From Anniella stebbinsi (lineage: Eukaryota > Chordata > Lepidosauria > Squamata > Anniellidae), in the NCBI GenBank assembly GCA_029215795.1, contig JARDYH010000001.1, positions 404,835,154 to 404,899,153 of the forward strand: a DNA stretch of 64,000 nt. Reading direction: 5' to 3'. A program made the translations under genes and the position numbers. Shown here one piece after another: positions 49,101 through 59,889 of the stretch; position 1 is the first letter of the stretch; every line of letters begins with the position of its first letter. A model generated the notes under the pieces. It searched no databases, was not told the origin of the DNA, and saw only the letters and a program-made list of their open reading frames with translations.

Positions 49101-52100
49101 GGGCAAATATCGTGAAGCAGCCCGGCTAGAAATTAACGTCCTAAAGAAAATTAAAGAGAAAGACAAGGAAAATAAACAGTAAGTGTCCCATTGGAATTTA
49201 TTTATTTTATTTATTATTGCATTTATATCCCACCTTTTTTCCTCCAAGGAACCCAAGGCGGCTTACATAATCCTCATCCTCCTCTCCATTTTATCCTCAC
49301 AACAATAACCCTGTGAGGACGGTTAGGCTGAGAGTCTGTGATTGGCCCAAAGTCACCCAGTGGGTTCCATGGCTGAGTGGGGACTAGAACCCGGACCTCA
49401 TGACTCCCAGTCCAACACTCACTACGCCACACTGACTCTCCCGTTGGAATTGATGTTGGCTTCTCTTTTCCTAAAGGAGGGTCCCAGTGCAAACGCTTCC
49501 AGTGTGGGAAAACATGAGAAGAACCAGAGTTGTCCAGGGAGGTGGGCAGAAACACTGCTCCCTCCTTTCAGGAGCAGTTGGGAACTAAGAACATGGTTGT
49601 GCTGTTTGGTTAATTTCTTAGCTTTCTAGATATAGAAGTGGCAGATTCTCTAAGTGTTTCTGTGTAGGAGGAACTTTGGGGCATGCATCTGTTATACATG
49701 TAATTTATACTTCTTTAAAGAGGAAGTAGAATCTCCTGATACTTGGAGTTCCCCCAAAGCAGCTGGGCCTGTCTGACCCACTCAAGCTAATCCTCCTCAC
49801 TCCCGACATCTCATTAACGCCAGTGGGTCAGTTTGCTCTGCTTTTGCTTGCTGGGGTGGGTTGAGGATGGGTTCTTGAAAGCAGCTCCACGTGCTTCGAG
49901 AACAGGATGAGCATTCTGTACTACTTTGGACCTTCCTCCTCGCCTTGGGGAAGAAGGGCCTTGGTTGTCCTGCTTCTTTGGGAGCCACAGTTCCAGTCAC
50001 CCTGTTCTTTTCATCCTTGGGTGCAGCCTGTGTGTCTTGATGTCAGATTGGTTCAACTTCCATGGCCACATGTGCATTGCTTTTGAACTCCTGGGCAAGA
50101 ACACCTTTGAATTCTTGAAAGAGAATAACTTCCTGCCATACCCCCTCACACAGATCCGGCACATGGCCTACCAGCTCTGCCATGCCTTGAGTTGTAAGTA
50201 TTTCATATGTTGCCCTTCTTCACATTGCCTGTGGGGGTCGGGTGCTTGCTCACAGGGGTTGGTTTTCCTTTGCTTCTGTCTTAACGCTGCCTGCCTTGGG
50301 ATCTTGGTAGATTGTCTTGCCTTATTGCAGTCTTGGGGGCTTCTCGGAACCTGGCCTGTGGGCAGAGCGCCACCTCTTTCAGCACTTCCAAAAGGGTTTT
50401 GCAGGCAGAGATTGCCTGCCTGGGTGTGAGGCTGATCCAGTTGGATGGCTGGAGAATTTGGGTGGTGAGATTGAGGGGTTGATGATGATGACACTGCGAA
50501 GCACGAACATTGGCTGTCAAATGTTAAGGTTTGAAGTACCCCAAGTTTGAAATAATAAAATCCAAATAGGATCTCTCTACTACTTTCATATACCCCTTTC
50601 GTGAATGGGCTCAAAGCAGTTTTCTTTTCAAAATAATGGCATGCAATCTAATAGGCACGGAACAGAAAGAGGATGGCCATGGAGAAGGAAAATAAGCTAG
50701 TTCAGGTGCCACTTCTTACGTAACGTTCCATAACTATTTTAATGGCCAGGTGGGATGGCGGCAGCTGAAGGTGTCTTTTTGTTTTGTATTTGGCCGGAGT
50801 AAGATGGGCAGCTGGCACTAGCCAAGCTGGTGGAATGGGCCTGACTGCATCACCTCTCCCTCAGGTGCAGCCAGGCGGAAGGGAGGGGCTGGAGAGAGAG
50901 GAGCTTGTGTCTAAGAGCGGCAAAGCAAAGAACACTGTGAGCACAGGGCCTCGCGGTTAGGCAATAGTATGCCCCTTGCCACCCTTAGGTTTAGAGTGGA
51001 TTTACATGTTAAGTTTATGAACTTAAATTTGAGCAAGAGAGAAAGGTGCTTATAAGAGTTTTAAAAACGTATGTGTTTTCAGTGCCTTCCCAAAGTGTCC
51101 TGTGGGGCGGGGCTCTTCATGGCACATTCCTCCTTGGTTCTTCCAGCTCTTTAGTGACTACTCTCAAACAATCTTCCTCCCTATACATACCCACTGAGAC
51201 GGCCTTATGCTTAGCCATACCCATAAAGCACTGCTGTAGTGGGTGGGGTGGGGGTGATGTTCCTTTTTAACCATTGAAACAGTATTTTGTTTAGATGGTC
51301 CCCAAATTTCATGCACTCTTTAGCAGTGGCTTGATGTAGTAGTTAGGATAGTTGTGTACATTGACAGCATTTATTGAAATCACTGCAACATTTGGACCAG
51401 CAAAATTTTGATTCTATTTCTGTACTTCTGGATAGATGTTCCACTAATGAAACTCATCCATTAACAAAGATTTAGAAGTTGTGTGTAGCAGGAATATAAG
51501 AGCTATTAAAGTCTCTTTTCTCTCTCTCTCTCTCTCCCTCCCTCCCTCCCCCCCTTCTGCAGTTCTTCATGACAACCAGCTGACTCACACTGACCTCAAA
51601 CCTGAAAACATATTGTTTGTAAACTCAGAGTTTGATACCTTGTACAATGAGAAAAAGGTGGGTTTCATTTGAGACTGTGAGCATTATAGACTAGCCTGCC
51701 CTTTTTCCTACAAATGATATGAAAAGTATATTGGTGGTAGGTGCAATTGAGGGGTTGACCATGAAGCTAATATTCAGCACCTTCAGTGGCCCAGATTTCA
51801 GAGAAGATAAAGGTAAGAAGGGCTCCCAATCACTGACCTGCAGTTGTTGGAGACCTTTCTTGCCCTCCCAGCCTCTGAAAACTGGGCCACTGAGCGTGCT
51901 GAACATTAACTTTTTGGATCTTGTGATCCACCCGGGCAGCAGACATACAACCTCATTCTACTCTGAAGGGAGCTGGCCATCTGTCGGGGTTTTCCCACTA
52001 AAGCACCCTGCCTTTTGGAAGGCCGCTGAATGGAGCTGCGGCATGTCATGTGTGTTACAGAGCTGTGAGGAGAAGGCTATCAGGAACACATGTATCCGAG

Positions 52101-55100
52101 TGGCAGACTTTGGGAGTGCCACATTCGACCATGAGCATCACACCACCATTGTGGCCACGCGGCATTATCGCCCACCAGAGGTGATCTTGGGTGAGTTCTT
52201 TGATTTATGGCACTTATGCACCACTTCAGTTGGGCTTAGAGGTAAACTGCAGGTCTGTCATTGTCCCTCCCACCCCCACGCAGAGATGGGCATGGAGAAC
52301 GGGTCTACCTCAGCAGGCACTTGCAGGAGCCACTCCTCCAAGCAGCATCAGCCAAGTTGAGAGCCTCCTTTGCATGTCATGCACCCCATTGAGGTGCTGC
52401 ATGGTGCGCAAAGATAAGTCATTCAGCTGGTGCTTTGGAAGAACTCCATGTGCCACCACGAGTCCTCTTCTCTGTGCAGAGAAAGAAGCCCAAAGCCCTG
52501 TGCCTCTTTCTGCACACAAAAATGTAAAAGCGGCCAGGGACTATGTCCCAGGCTGGGACAGGGGAGGTTCTCTCATGGGCCGGATTGGGGCCACTGCTGC
52601 CGTAACGCCTTGACCAAGGTTTCCATTGCTTTCACCCCTGAATGGTCTTGAAAACTCCCATGTCACAGATTTGGCTACAGAGCAGATTTTTGTCACCCTC
52701 CTCCAAGCCTTACTGCCAGATAAAGGCATGGCCCCTAAAATACAGGCAGCGGCACAGTAGCCAAAAGGCATCCACCCAATACAACAATGTGGACAACACC
52801 ATATACTCTTCCAGATACTGTGTCAACCCCTTCAGTCAGGGATGGTAAGGAGGAAGACTAGACATGCTTCCTTGGTTGCTAAGCAGAAAACCCCACATAG
52901 CAACTGAAGGAGAAAGGCACAGGGGATGGGCACAGAGAAAAACGGCAGGGCTCATCCTGTATTCTCTTTTGCAGAGCTGGGCTGGGCGCAGCCATGTGAT
53001 GTCTGGAGCATCGGTTGCATCCTCTTTGAGTACTATCGTGGATTCACACTCTTTCAGGTACAGGAATTGCAGTACTTCTGGATGCATTTGGCCTAGCTAC
53101 TTTTCTTCTGAGCCTCCTACTTTTCAACATGAAACTGTTTAAGGGTGTTTGCTCAATCTTCAAATCTAGACTGATGTTACAGTGGCAGGAGCTGTGAGGA
53201 AAACAGAACAAGCATGTTGAACTTGTACCAGAACTAGGTCAGGGTGGGTTGCAGGTAAGCAGCTGGCCTGGCCAAGGTGAGGATTGGAGGTAGCAGCAGC
53301 ACCCTGCCCCGTTTCTGCTGAAGGGGGAGACCCGTGAGGTTCATTTAATGCCTAAGAGGCTTGGCTCAAAGGCGTACAGTTTCTCGCTGCCTGCCCACTT
53401 TTTTCTGCAGACTTAACATGCTCTGCAACCTATTGATTTAGCTGTGTTTTTTGACAAGGCATTGGCCTGTGTGATTTCCCCTCTTATTAAAAGGCACTTA
53501 GCTAGTACCTTACATTTTAAGCCCCTGCGGCAATTGTTGTTCTGAAAATGGCTACATTAGATCTTACTTAATGTGGTTTTTACTTCAGGGCCTCAAGGCT
53601 GGGGGTGTCAGAGGGAAGGGGGCATCATTTTGCAGAAGTCCTGTGGTCTTTTCAGTCCTCAAAGGATGACAACCCTAATGCTGGATCAGACCAATGGCTT
53701 ATCTAGTCCAGCACCATTTCCCACAGTGGCCAACCAGTTGTCTCTGGGAAACTCACAACAAGCAGGACGAAGGGCCAGAGCCTCCTTCCACTGTGGTTCC
53801 ACAAGAACGGGTACCCTGGAGGCGGCACCTATAGCCACCACAACTAGTAGCCCTCAAGCCTCCATTTGGGTGCAATCCTGTGCCTGTTGAGAGAGAGAGA
53901 GAAGTCCTGCTGCTCCCAGCATTCCCCAGCCAGCATGTTGTAGCCCTTTGTCCCCCATCTAAACGTGCAAAATAGGGTTGCACCGTGAATGTGTTCTATC
54001 TCTCTTTAAAGTCATCAGAGTTGGCCGTCATCACTGGTGGCTGCTGAACCTGGAGGCAATTGACCATGCTGTGCATATAATCACTTGAATCAGTGAATCA
54101 TAACCTCCAATGTCTTGCCAAGTGATGGGGGGATTTTAACTCCCCTCCCCAGACTGATTGTGAACATGTGGTAAAACTCTTGTATTACTTGGCAAGATGT
54201 TAATTACAACTGGCTTACCAGATGGTTGGATTCATACGGTGCAAAACTGAGTGCTAGCAGTGGGAGAAGAAGGGGGGGTAGGGTGGTTCATGTTAGGCCG
54301 GACTCATGTAGGTCCGTTTGAAAGAAATGCGGTGGCCTCCTGCCCCACCGGGAAAATTGTTCTTCACCAGGTCTTAGGGTGCCTTTATTGTGTCTGCTGG
54401 TGCTTTGGTTCCATCAGGGCTGCCTGCCATTGCAGCATTAGATTTCTAGTCTATCTTGAGCCCTAGAAACAAACTTGCCTTTTGTCCTACTTGTCAGAGC
54501 AAGCAGGGGAGTGGTTTTCATGAGAAAGGAAGAGGGTGAGCATAGATGGCTTTTTGTTTCAGGTTGAGTGGAAATAACTCTTTTTGTTTTGTTCCAGACT
54601 CACGAAAACCGAGAACATCTTGTGATGATGGAGAAAATCCTTGGCCCAATCCCACAGCATATGATCCGCAAAACACGGTAGGAATGTTTGTTTCTGAGAG
54701 ATGGCTTGAAGTCTCTCTGGGAAACAGAAAATAGGCAGCCCCTAAATTAGGCACGCTCACTTTGGGCAGAGAGGCCGGGCAAAGGTTTGTTTACCACTTT
54801 GTATCGGCTCCAGATACGTTACGCTCTGAAGGCAATCTCAAAAGTTTATCTGGGAGAGTAGCATCCATGAAAGGCAGTAGATGACACATTTGTATAATTT
54901 TAGAGCCAGTTTGTGTTATGGAGTAATTGAAGTGTTTGGGAAAGGGATACTATGCACAGTCTTGTATGCACTTTATGCACTTCCTGAACAGTCTCTTCTC
55001 CCTGCTTCTCTACTCAGAAAACAGAAGTATTTTCACAAGGGAAACCTGGTGTGGGATGAGAACACCTCTGATGGGAGATACGTCCAAGAGAACTGCAAAC

Positions 55101-56917
55101 CACTGCAAGTAAGAATCACCCAGTCTGTTCCGTCAGAAAGTTTTTGGTGGCTTTACAAGTCGACATCTGTCTTACCTAACACTGAAAAACACTTGCCAGC
55201 GTGTCCATGACCATTATCATTGCTTGCTTTTCTGCCTGGCTTCTGGAACAGGAAGCCGGCCTACTACCTTTTTGATCTGCCTCTGCCCTGTCATATGGAA
55301 GCAGGCCGTCTTTCCGTTTCTCAGTTGAGAGCTTTTTTTGCGAGGGGAACACTCCACTTGGGGCTTCGTGGGAACTGAATGAATTGAGATTTAAAAGTTC
55401 TTGTATTTGCGGGAGGGAACTTTACTTTCTTGTCCCCAGAATTCTTAAGCAATTGCAAGATCACCTCTTGATGTTCAGTTATAACTTCTGTAATTCTGCT
55501 GTGAAGTTAGCGATGCTTTCAAAAATTTCAGCAATTGACCCAATCTGTGCCATCTGTAAGCAACTGTTCCCATCTAAACAAGGAGTAAAAGAGCACTAAG
55601 TGGATGTTGAAGAGCATCTGAATTCTCGCCAGGAAAAATCGAGAACAAATAGTTGTTCATAGTCAGTGCTCGTCCTTTGAAAGCAGGGATATCTGAAAAA
55701 GCACATTGTCTTTCCTCGAGGGGAAGAACCCCTAGTTGTCTGGGTTTGGCGGCTATGTCCTGAGTGTTGCAGGACATATCTTCACAAATCCTACTGCTGC
55801 ATTATGTTGTACTGATGATGCCCTCGGTAAGATTGTGAAAGGGCAGCAACCCATGTCCCTGAAAAGAACTAATGCTGGTAATTGGACATCTTACTGTTTA
55901 TGCCAAAAAAGCCACATGTCGTGACTTGCCTGAATGATGGCTAGTCATTTAGCAGGTGGCAGATGCCTATTTGCATGATAGTTTCTGTTATCCAGGATGG
56001 AGAACCAAGGCATATCTCTACAGTCTTATGAGCTAGAAACTGTATGAACAGTGAAAATTGAGATTTTCATAATCTGGCATTCTATGCCTCTTGCAAATTA
56101 TGTCCTTACAGAATATGTGCACAATCCTGCCTGTACTTGTAGATCTATGTAAAGACCTAGTTCACATGTAACATGGGTAGTCAGGACCACACAGCCTCCC
56201 AAATGCTTGCCATTTCCGTTTTGGTAAACAACCCAAGAATGCCTTTCCTGGGTTGTGCTCTGTGACATCTGCACCCGGCACTCTGGGTTGTTGAGGGAGG
56301 AACCACCAAGAGTTTTGACCCAACAAAAAGCCATGGGTTAAAAGTCTGGTTTTTTTCTTCCTCAGCAATCCAAGAGTGCTGGGTTTGGACATCATGGAGC
56401 ACAATCCAGTTCCTGGGTTTACCAAAGCGGAAGTGGTGAGGTTCAGGAGGTAGCATGCTCTCCGGTGCGTTCCTGACTATCCATAGTTTAAAGAATCCAC
56501 AGGGAGGTGTTATGTGTGAACCCCATCCTACTCTTTGGTCTGCTTGGGCCTTTTCTGTATTGCCTCCTAGCCCTTCACTTCTTCCATGCTAGTTTTGTCA
56601 TAGAAATTCTGAGTACTACTCATTAAAAATGTGCAGCAAAATACTGGAGCTATCATTATTGTCATCACGTAACTTTGTCGGTTTCTCCCTCCATCTCAGC
56701 TCTGATGTTTTGTTTTTCCTTCTCTTCCCAGACATACATGCTGCATGATTCCTCTGAGCACATACAGCTGTTTAATCTGATGAGGCAAATGTTAGAGTTT
56801 GATCCCGCCCAGCGGATAACGTTTGCCGAAGCGCTGATCCACCCGTTCTTTGCTGGCTTGTCTCCAGAGGAAAGGCGGCTGTGTTGCCGAGATTCAAGCC
56901 GGGACCTGAGCAGATGA
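43007..56917 (+). CDS. CLK3: CLK3, CDC-like (LAMMER) dual-specificity kinase, complete CDS
   Basis: Twelve coding exons join in phase to 492 residues (mammalian CLK3 about 490): 43007-43158, 45583-45799, 48054-48147, 48411-48477, 49062-49178, 50027-50193, 51563-51657, 52061-52190, 52975-53057, 54598-54677, 55018-55108, 56732-56917. The Arg/Ser-rich N-terminus begins [15 protein letters not shown]. The kinase domain has GEGTFGKV (162-169), Lys185 in VALK, Glu200 in the C-helix, catalytic Asp282 in HTDLKPEN, Asp319 in DFG, and the LAMMER signature [11 protein letters not shown] (380-390). It phosphorylates SR proteins in the nucleus and controls splicing. CLK3 rather than CLK2 is chosen because [27 protein letters not shown] and [20 protein letters not shown] match CLK3. 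All active-site residues are present, so the enzyme should be active. Confidence 0.96.
43485..43890 (+). mobile_element. 'CTGGATCAGACC' repeat, long copy
   Basis: AACATAAGAGCCCTGAGGCT, GGATCAGACCAAGGC, ACACAGTGGCCAATCAGCTG, CACCCTCCCACCCATGTTC and the 3' part ACTAGGTGCCTTTGGTCTGA-TCCAGCAGGG. The most complete copy in the window. Confidence 0.75.
44690..44900 (-). mobile_element. L2/CR1-like LINE 3' fragment
   Basis: TGAAATTTTGCCCTGCCCTT, TCTAGAGATAGGGTGCCACA-GCTGAGAAAGCC and TTGGAGAAGGGCCTCTCATA correspond to the reverse of the LINE 3' end seen at 24405-24800. Confidence 0.5.
45583..45799 (+). CDS. CLK3: CLK3 coding exon 3 (RS-rich)
   Basis: Acceptor ACAATTCAG after a TC-rich tract. Encodes [20 protein letters not shown], then [12 protein letters not shown] and [20 protein letters not shown]; donor TCG|GTGAGT, phase 0. 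Confidence 0.95.
45800..48053. other. CLK3 intron 3
   Basis: No exon. A (TG)n run lies at 46827-46849 and a C homopolymer near 46780-46794. The last ~250 bp before exon 4 look compositionally different (CGACGCATCGTCGTCTCTCC) and are candidate splicing-control sequence. Confidence 0.4.
48054..48147 (+). CDS. CLK3: CLK3 coding exon 4 (regulated-type, weak splice sites)
   Basis: 94 nt encoding [20 protein letters not shown] then [11 protein letters not shown]. The acceptor CGGTGTGTGCAG lacks a pyrimidine tract and the donor T|GTACAG is poor. Skipping would shift the frame before the kinase domain, as known for autoregulated CLK transcripts. Confidence 0.95.
48411..48477 (+). CDS. CLK3: CLK3 exon 5 (glycine-rich loop)
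   Basis: Encodes [22 protein letters not shown], the ATP-binding loop. Donor CCAG|GTAAGC. Confidence 0.96.
48612..48728. repeat. 'ACTACAACTCCCAGCATCC' palindromic element
   Basis: GGTAGTCCAGTGCCCTCTAG, GGACTACAACTCCCAGCATC facing GGGAGTTGTAGTCCAAAACA-TCTAGAGGGCACC. Well-preserved arms in intron 5. Confidence 0.75.
49062..49178 (+). CDS. CLK3: CLK3 exon 6 (catalytic Lys)
   Basis: Encodes [20 protein letters not shown] then [18 protein letters not shown]; donor ACA|GTAAGT, phase 2. Confidence 0.96.
49199..49440 (-). mobile_element. CORE-SINE, near full length, reverse orientation
   Basis: (TTTA)n tail, TTTATATCCCACCTTTTTTC, CTCCATTTTATCCTCACAAC, GATTGGCCCAAAGTCACCCA and tRNA-derived ACACTCACTACGCCACACTG. 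It starts 20 bp after the exon 6 donor. Confidence 0.85.
50027..50193 (+). CDS. CLK3: CLK3 exon 7
   Basis: Encodes [40 protein letters not shown] and [12 protein letters not shown]; donor GTT|GTAAGT, phase 1. Confidence 0.96.
51563..51657 (+). CDS. CLK3: CLK3 exon 8 (catalytic loop)
   Basis: Encodes [20 protein letters not shown] then [12 protein letters not shown]. The HTD in place of HRD is normal for CLKs. Confidence 0.96.
52061..52190 (+). CDS. CLK3: CLK3 exon 9 (DFG, activation segment)
   Basis: Encodes [43 protein letters not shown]; donor TTGG|GTGAGT. Confidence 0.96.
52975..53057 (+). CDS. CLK3: CLK3 exon 10
   Basis: Encodes [20 protein letters not shown] then YRGFTLFQ; donor CAG|GTACAG, phase 0. 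Confidence 0.96.
53660..53880 (+). mobile_element. 'CTGGATCAGACC' repeat
   Basis: GCTGGATCAGACCAATGGCT, ATCTAGTCCAGCACCATTTC, CCACAGTGGCCAACCAGTTG and CTCACAACAAGCAGGACGAA. Sense copy in intron 10. Confidence 0.7.
54598..54677 (+). CDS. CLK3: CLK3 exon 11 (LAMMER motif)
   Basis: Encodes [20 protein letters not shown] then [18 protein letters not shown] is the family signature. Donor ACG|GTAGGA. Confidence 0.96.
55018..55108 (+). CDS. CLK3: CLK3 exon 12
   Basis: Encodes [20 protein letters not shown] then [10 protein letters not shown]; donor CAA|GTAAGA. Confidence 0.95.
55109..56731. other. CLK3 last intron
   Basis: No exon. The block 56155-56515 (TTCACATGTAACATGGGTAG, GGTTGTTGAGGGAGGAACCA, GTTATGTGTGAACCCC) belongs to the same palindromic repeat group as 31620-32130. 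Confidence 0.45.
56732..56917 (+). CDS. CLK3: CLK3 last coding exon
   Basis: Encodes [40 protein letters not shown] and the tail RDSSRDLSR before TGA. The DSSRDLSR tail looks closer to the CLK2 ending than to human CLK3. Confidence 0.96.
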   Translation, partial: TYMLHDSSEHIQLFNLMRQMLEFDPAQRITFAEALIHPFFAGLSPEERRLCCRDSSRDLSR

Positions 56918-57125
56918 CAGATGGTGAGGGTGGAGATTCCTGCAGGACATGTACATACTCAGAGATTGGCCTGACCATTTATTGTGGAGGCTGCAACGGC
57001 CCTTCTGTGGCACAGTGTTCCAAGGTGTTGGTGCAATGTCAAAGTGAACTCTGGACATTGGGGAGGGGGGAACAGCTGCCCAAAAGCACAGATTTGTCTC
57101 ATATATTTATATGTTGTAAAGTTCA

Positions 57126-57131
57126 AATAAA
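57126..57131 (+). terminator. CLK3: CLK3 poly(A) signal
   Basis: AATAAA 209 bp after the stop, followed by a T/GT-rich stretch (GTGTTTCATATTGTTTG). A second AATAAA lies at 57214-57219. Confidence 0.7.
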
Positions 57132-57219
57132 GTGTTTCATATTGTTTGATAATTTACTTGTATGACTGTGTCCAGCTATTTTTGCTCCCTACCTTACTGA
57201 ATTTTTGTTTAACAATAAA

Positions 57220-59460
57220 ACAGTGGTTTTATATCTTGCCACAAATCTGCTTTAGGAGTTGACAAAGTAGTTTCTTGACTTGCTGTGTTATTAGTCCTGT
57301 TTTTCCTTTGCAAGGAACCAGCATGAAGTGTGGAAAGAGAGTAGAATCCATTTTTTGCAGTTATTCCTTCACACTGTGTGTCTAATCCAAGCATAGCTTT
57401 TTCCTAGTTATTGACAGGCATTATTTATGTGCTGTTGACCGCAAAACATTGAAACAATTGTGCTGCTAAGGTAAATGCTAGAAGTGTAGCTGAGCACCTC
57501 AGTTCAGCTCTCGTGCCAAATTATAGTGAAGGAAGCAGAACTGTGGTTTGTTGTTGCATTTGAATGGGGGCACCATGGTTTGCATTCAGACAACAAACTA
57601 GAATTTGAAGTTGGCTGTGCAAACTGTGTTTTGGCTTATTTGAAATGACAAACTACAGTTGAATTCATAGTGTATCTCTAGATACGAGTACTAAAGAGAT
57701 AGAAAGCTGGACCATGAACAGTTCTAAATAGCATAATCAATAGTTTAGAACCATGGTTTGAGCTTCCAGACTGACCTGGTTTTGCATGTAATGGTAGCAT
57801 GGGATACACAACCACAAATAAATTGGAAGGCAATGTAATGCATGGCCCTACTGAAGTGTCAGGGTAAATGCACTGGTTGGGATCTTGAGAACTGCCCCAG
57901 CTAGTTTAGCACACTCAAGGGATGCTGGGCATGTCTGAAGTAGCTCTTTGTGTACCTCCATCCTGAAGCGGCTTTTTTCTGAGCCTCATCTGAATGAATG
58001 CCTTGCTAGTTACGCCTATTTTGATCTTAAGGCAGTCCTGGAAAGGAGAGCAAATAAGCTCAGTCTTTTTCCTAGCAAGAGAACTGGTTTCTCCAGACCA
58101 GAAATGATGCACACCTCAGGAGTACAGCTGCTTTACTGCACATTTTAATCACTGTGACTAGTGAGTGTTCCAAATGGCACCTATAAGAGACAAGGTCAAG
58201 CGTGGATGATTTCTCAGAGCTAGCAGGTCTTCAGCTTGCCACATCACAATGCATTGCACCCCTGAAGTCTAGACAGTGCCTGGCTACAAAATAATAATAA
58301 TAATAATAAAAAGTTTTGCTGGCAGCATTCAGAGTTTACAGCAATAGGCTGGTGGTCCCCAGAAAGCAACACAGGACAATGCCAACCCCCACAAAATGGG
58401 GCACATATCAAGGGAGGGGGTGGCAGCAGCTGAGATGCACAATTCACCAGTGGTCATGATACAAGCTCACACCTGAAGCACAAGAGGACCAGATACAGGG
58501 GCATGCAAGAACAGACGGCTGATAGTGCCAGTCAGCTTGCTCAGCAGGCTTTTGAGGGCTTAACCACCACTGCTTCCCATACTCGAAACAGCGTTCTGCA
58601 CTGCAAGACAAAAAAAATGCCTCCACTTCAGTGCCTCCCCCTCAAGAATAGTGATGCGCTTGTTCTAGACGTAGCAAAAAGGGAAGGGAACATGAGGCCA
58701 CATCCCAGCATGTGACCCTGGCTTTCATGTCCAATGGGAGCTTCCCAGTTCTCTCTCACACACACAAACGCACACAAATATGGCCCCAGAAAGTAGTTTT
58801 AAAAAGAGCAGAAACCAGCAACGTAGGCTCAACTAGTATGATGGCAGGGCACTTACTTCTGGGGAGATAGAAATCTCGGCACCATTAAACCTGCTCCCTC
58901 AATCTCTCCAAGCCACACTCGGGTCTCCTTTGACCAAAAAGCAAAACAGGAAGCAGTGGGACAGAAATGCCAGTGCTGATCCAGGAACTCCAAGCTTCTG
59001 GCAGGAAAATCAGGTACCTGGCACCAGCTCCCAAGGCAAGGCAACTGAAGGTCTCAAGGAGATTTAGGAGCACATTGAGTGCGATGGGGCGATAGGTGCG
59101 CAAAAAGGGAAAGCAGCAGAACAGCTGTTGTTCCCACATGATCAAGGGAAAGGGCAGTGCCCAAGAAACCCCCTGTCAGTCCTGGAAAAAAAAATGCTTA
59201 AAACAAAACCACATTGTCTGCTACCCATTTGAACAGGTGGGGGGCACTTGCACATGTAAGCCCTGCTTTTGCCCCGGGCCTCTCACCACCAATGTGCTCA
59301 GCCAACGGAAGCACCGGCACTCTTGCAATTCTCCTTCATGCAACGGCATGAGAGCAAAGGCTTAGAGGAACAGGGATCTCCTTGGTTCTCTGTAATACTG
59401 ATGTTTCTCCTGGAAGAAGAAACATAGCCCAGAACATTAACATCCTTCAGGCGTCAAAAG
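57220..59460. other. Convergent intergenic region CLK3 / EDC3
   Basis: No gene is supported. Only an (AAT)n run near 58288-58309 and CATGGTTTG-type repeat text at 57540-57770 are notable. Confidence 0.5.
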
Positions 59461-59462
59461 AG

Positions 59463-59468
59463 TTTATT
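59463..59468 (-). terminator. EDC3: EDC3 poly(A) signal
   Basis: TTTATT on the plus strand is AATAAA on the gene strand, about 90 bp past the stop. It implies a very short 3' UTR for this poly(A) site. Confidence 0.5.
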
Positions 59469-59554
59469 ATGGTCAGGATCTGTTGTATGGTTGGAGGCGA
59501 TTCTGCCCCATCTTCCTCTCCAGGGCCAAGAGGACAGGTGCCCCGTCCTCCAAT

Positions 59555-59889
59555 TTAGGTTGAGTGCAGAGGGATGACAAACTTGCAACCAAATGGCGAG
59601 TGGTAGTTGATTCCCACCTCCTGGAAGACTTTCTGCGGGATGCCGATGTCACACAGGTACACTCGTCCAGCCCTCTCGCCCAGCGGCAGGGGCAGCCCCA
59701 GGGACAGGGACCACTTGGCATCCACGCCTTGCTCCGCATCATGCACGGGGGGGTCTATGCTGAGGACGGGGGCTCGGTTCTGGTTGGCCCAGTCCACCGC
59801 AGCCTTGTACCAAGGCTGGTCCCGCAGAAAGACATTTTCATGGCAATCCAAGCAGTTTATCACCAAGTCAACCGGCGTGTCTGGAAGAT
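59555..59889 (-). CDS. EDC3: EDC3 last exon
   Basis: Acceptor TTTCTCCAG; G|AT completes Asp, then LPDTPVDLVINCLDCHENVF and onward to IPLHST-stop. A GTP-binding or kinase motif is absent, as expected. Confidence 0.96.

Noticed and set aside
43007..56917. Assignment to CLK2, CLK1 or CLK4
   Set aside because: The residues around the ATP loop, the KEKDKENK segment and the linked EDC3 gene fit CLK3.
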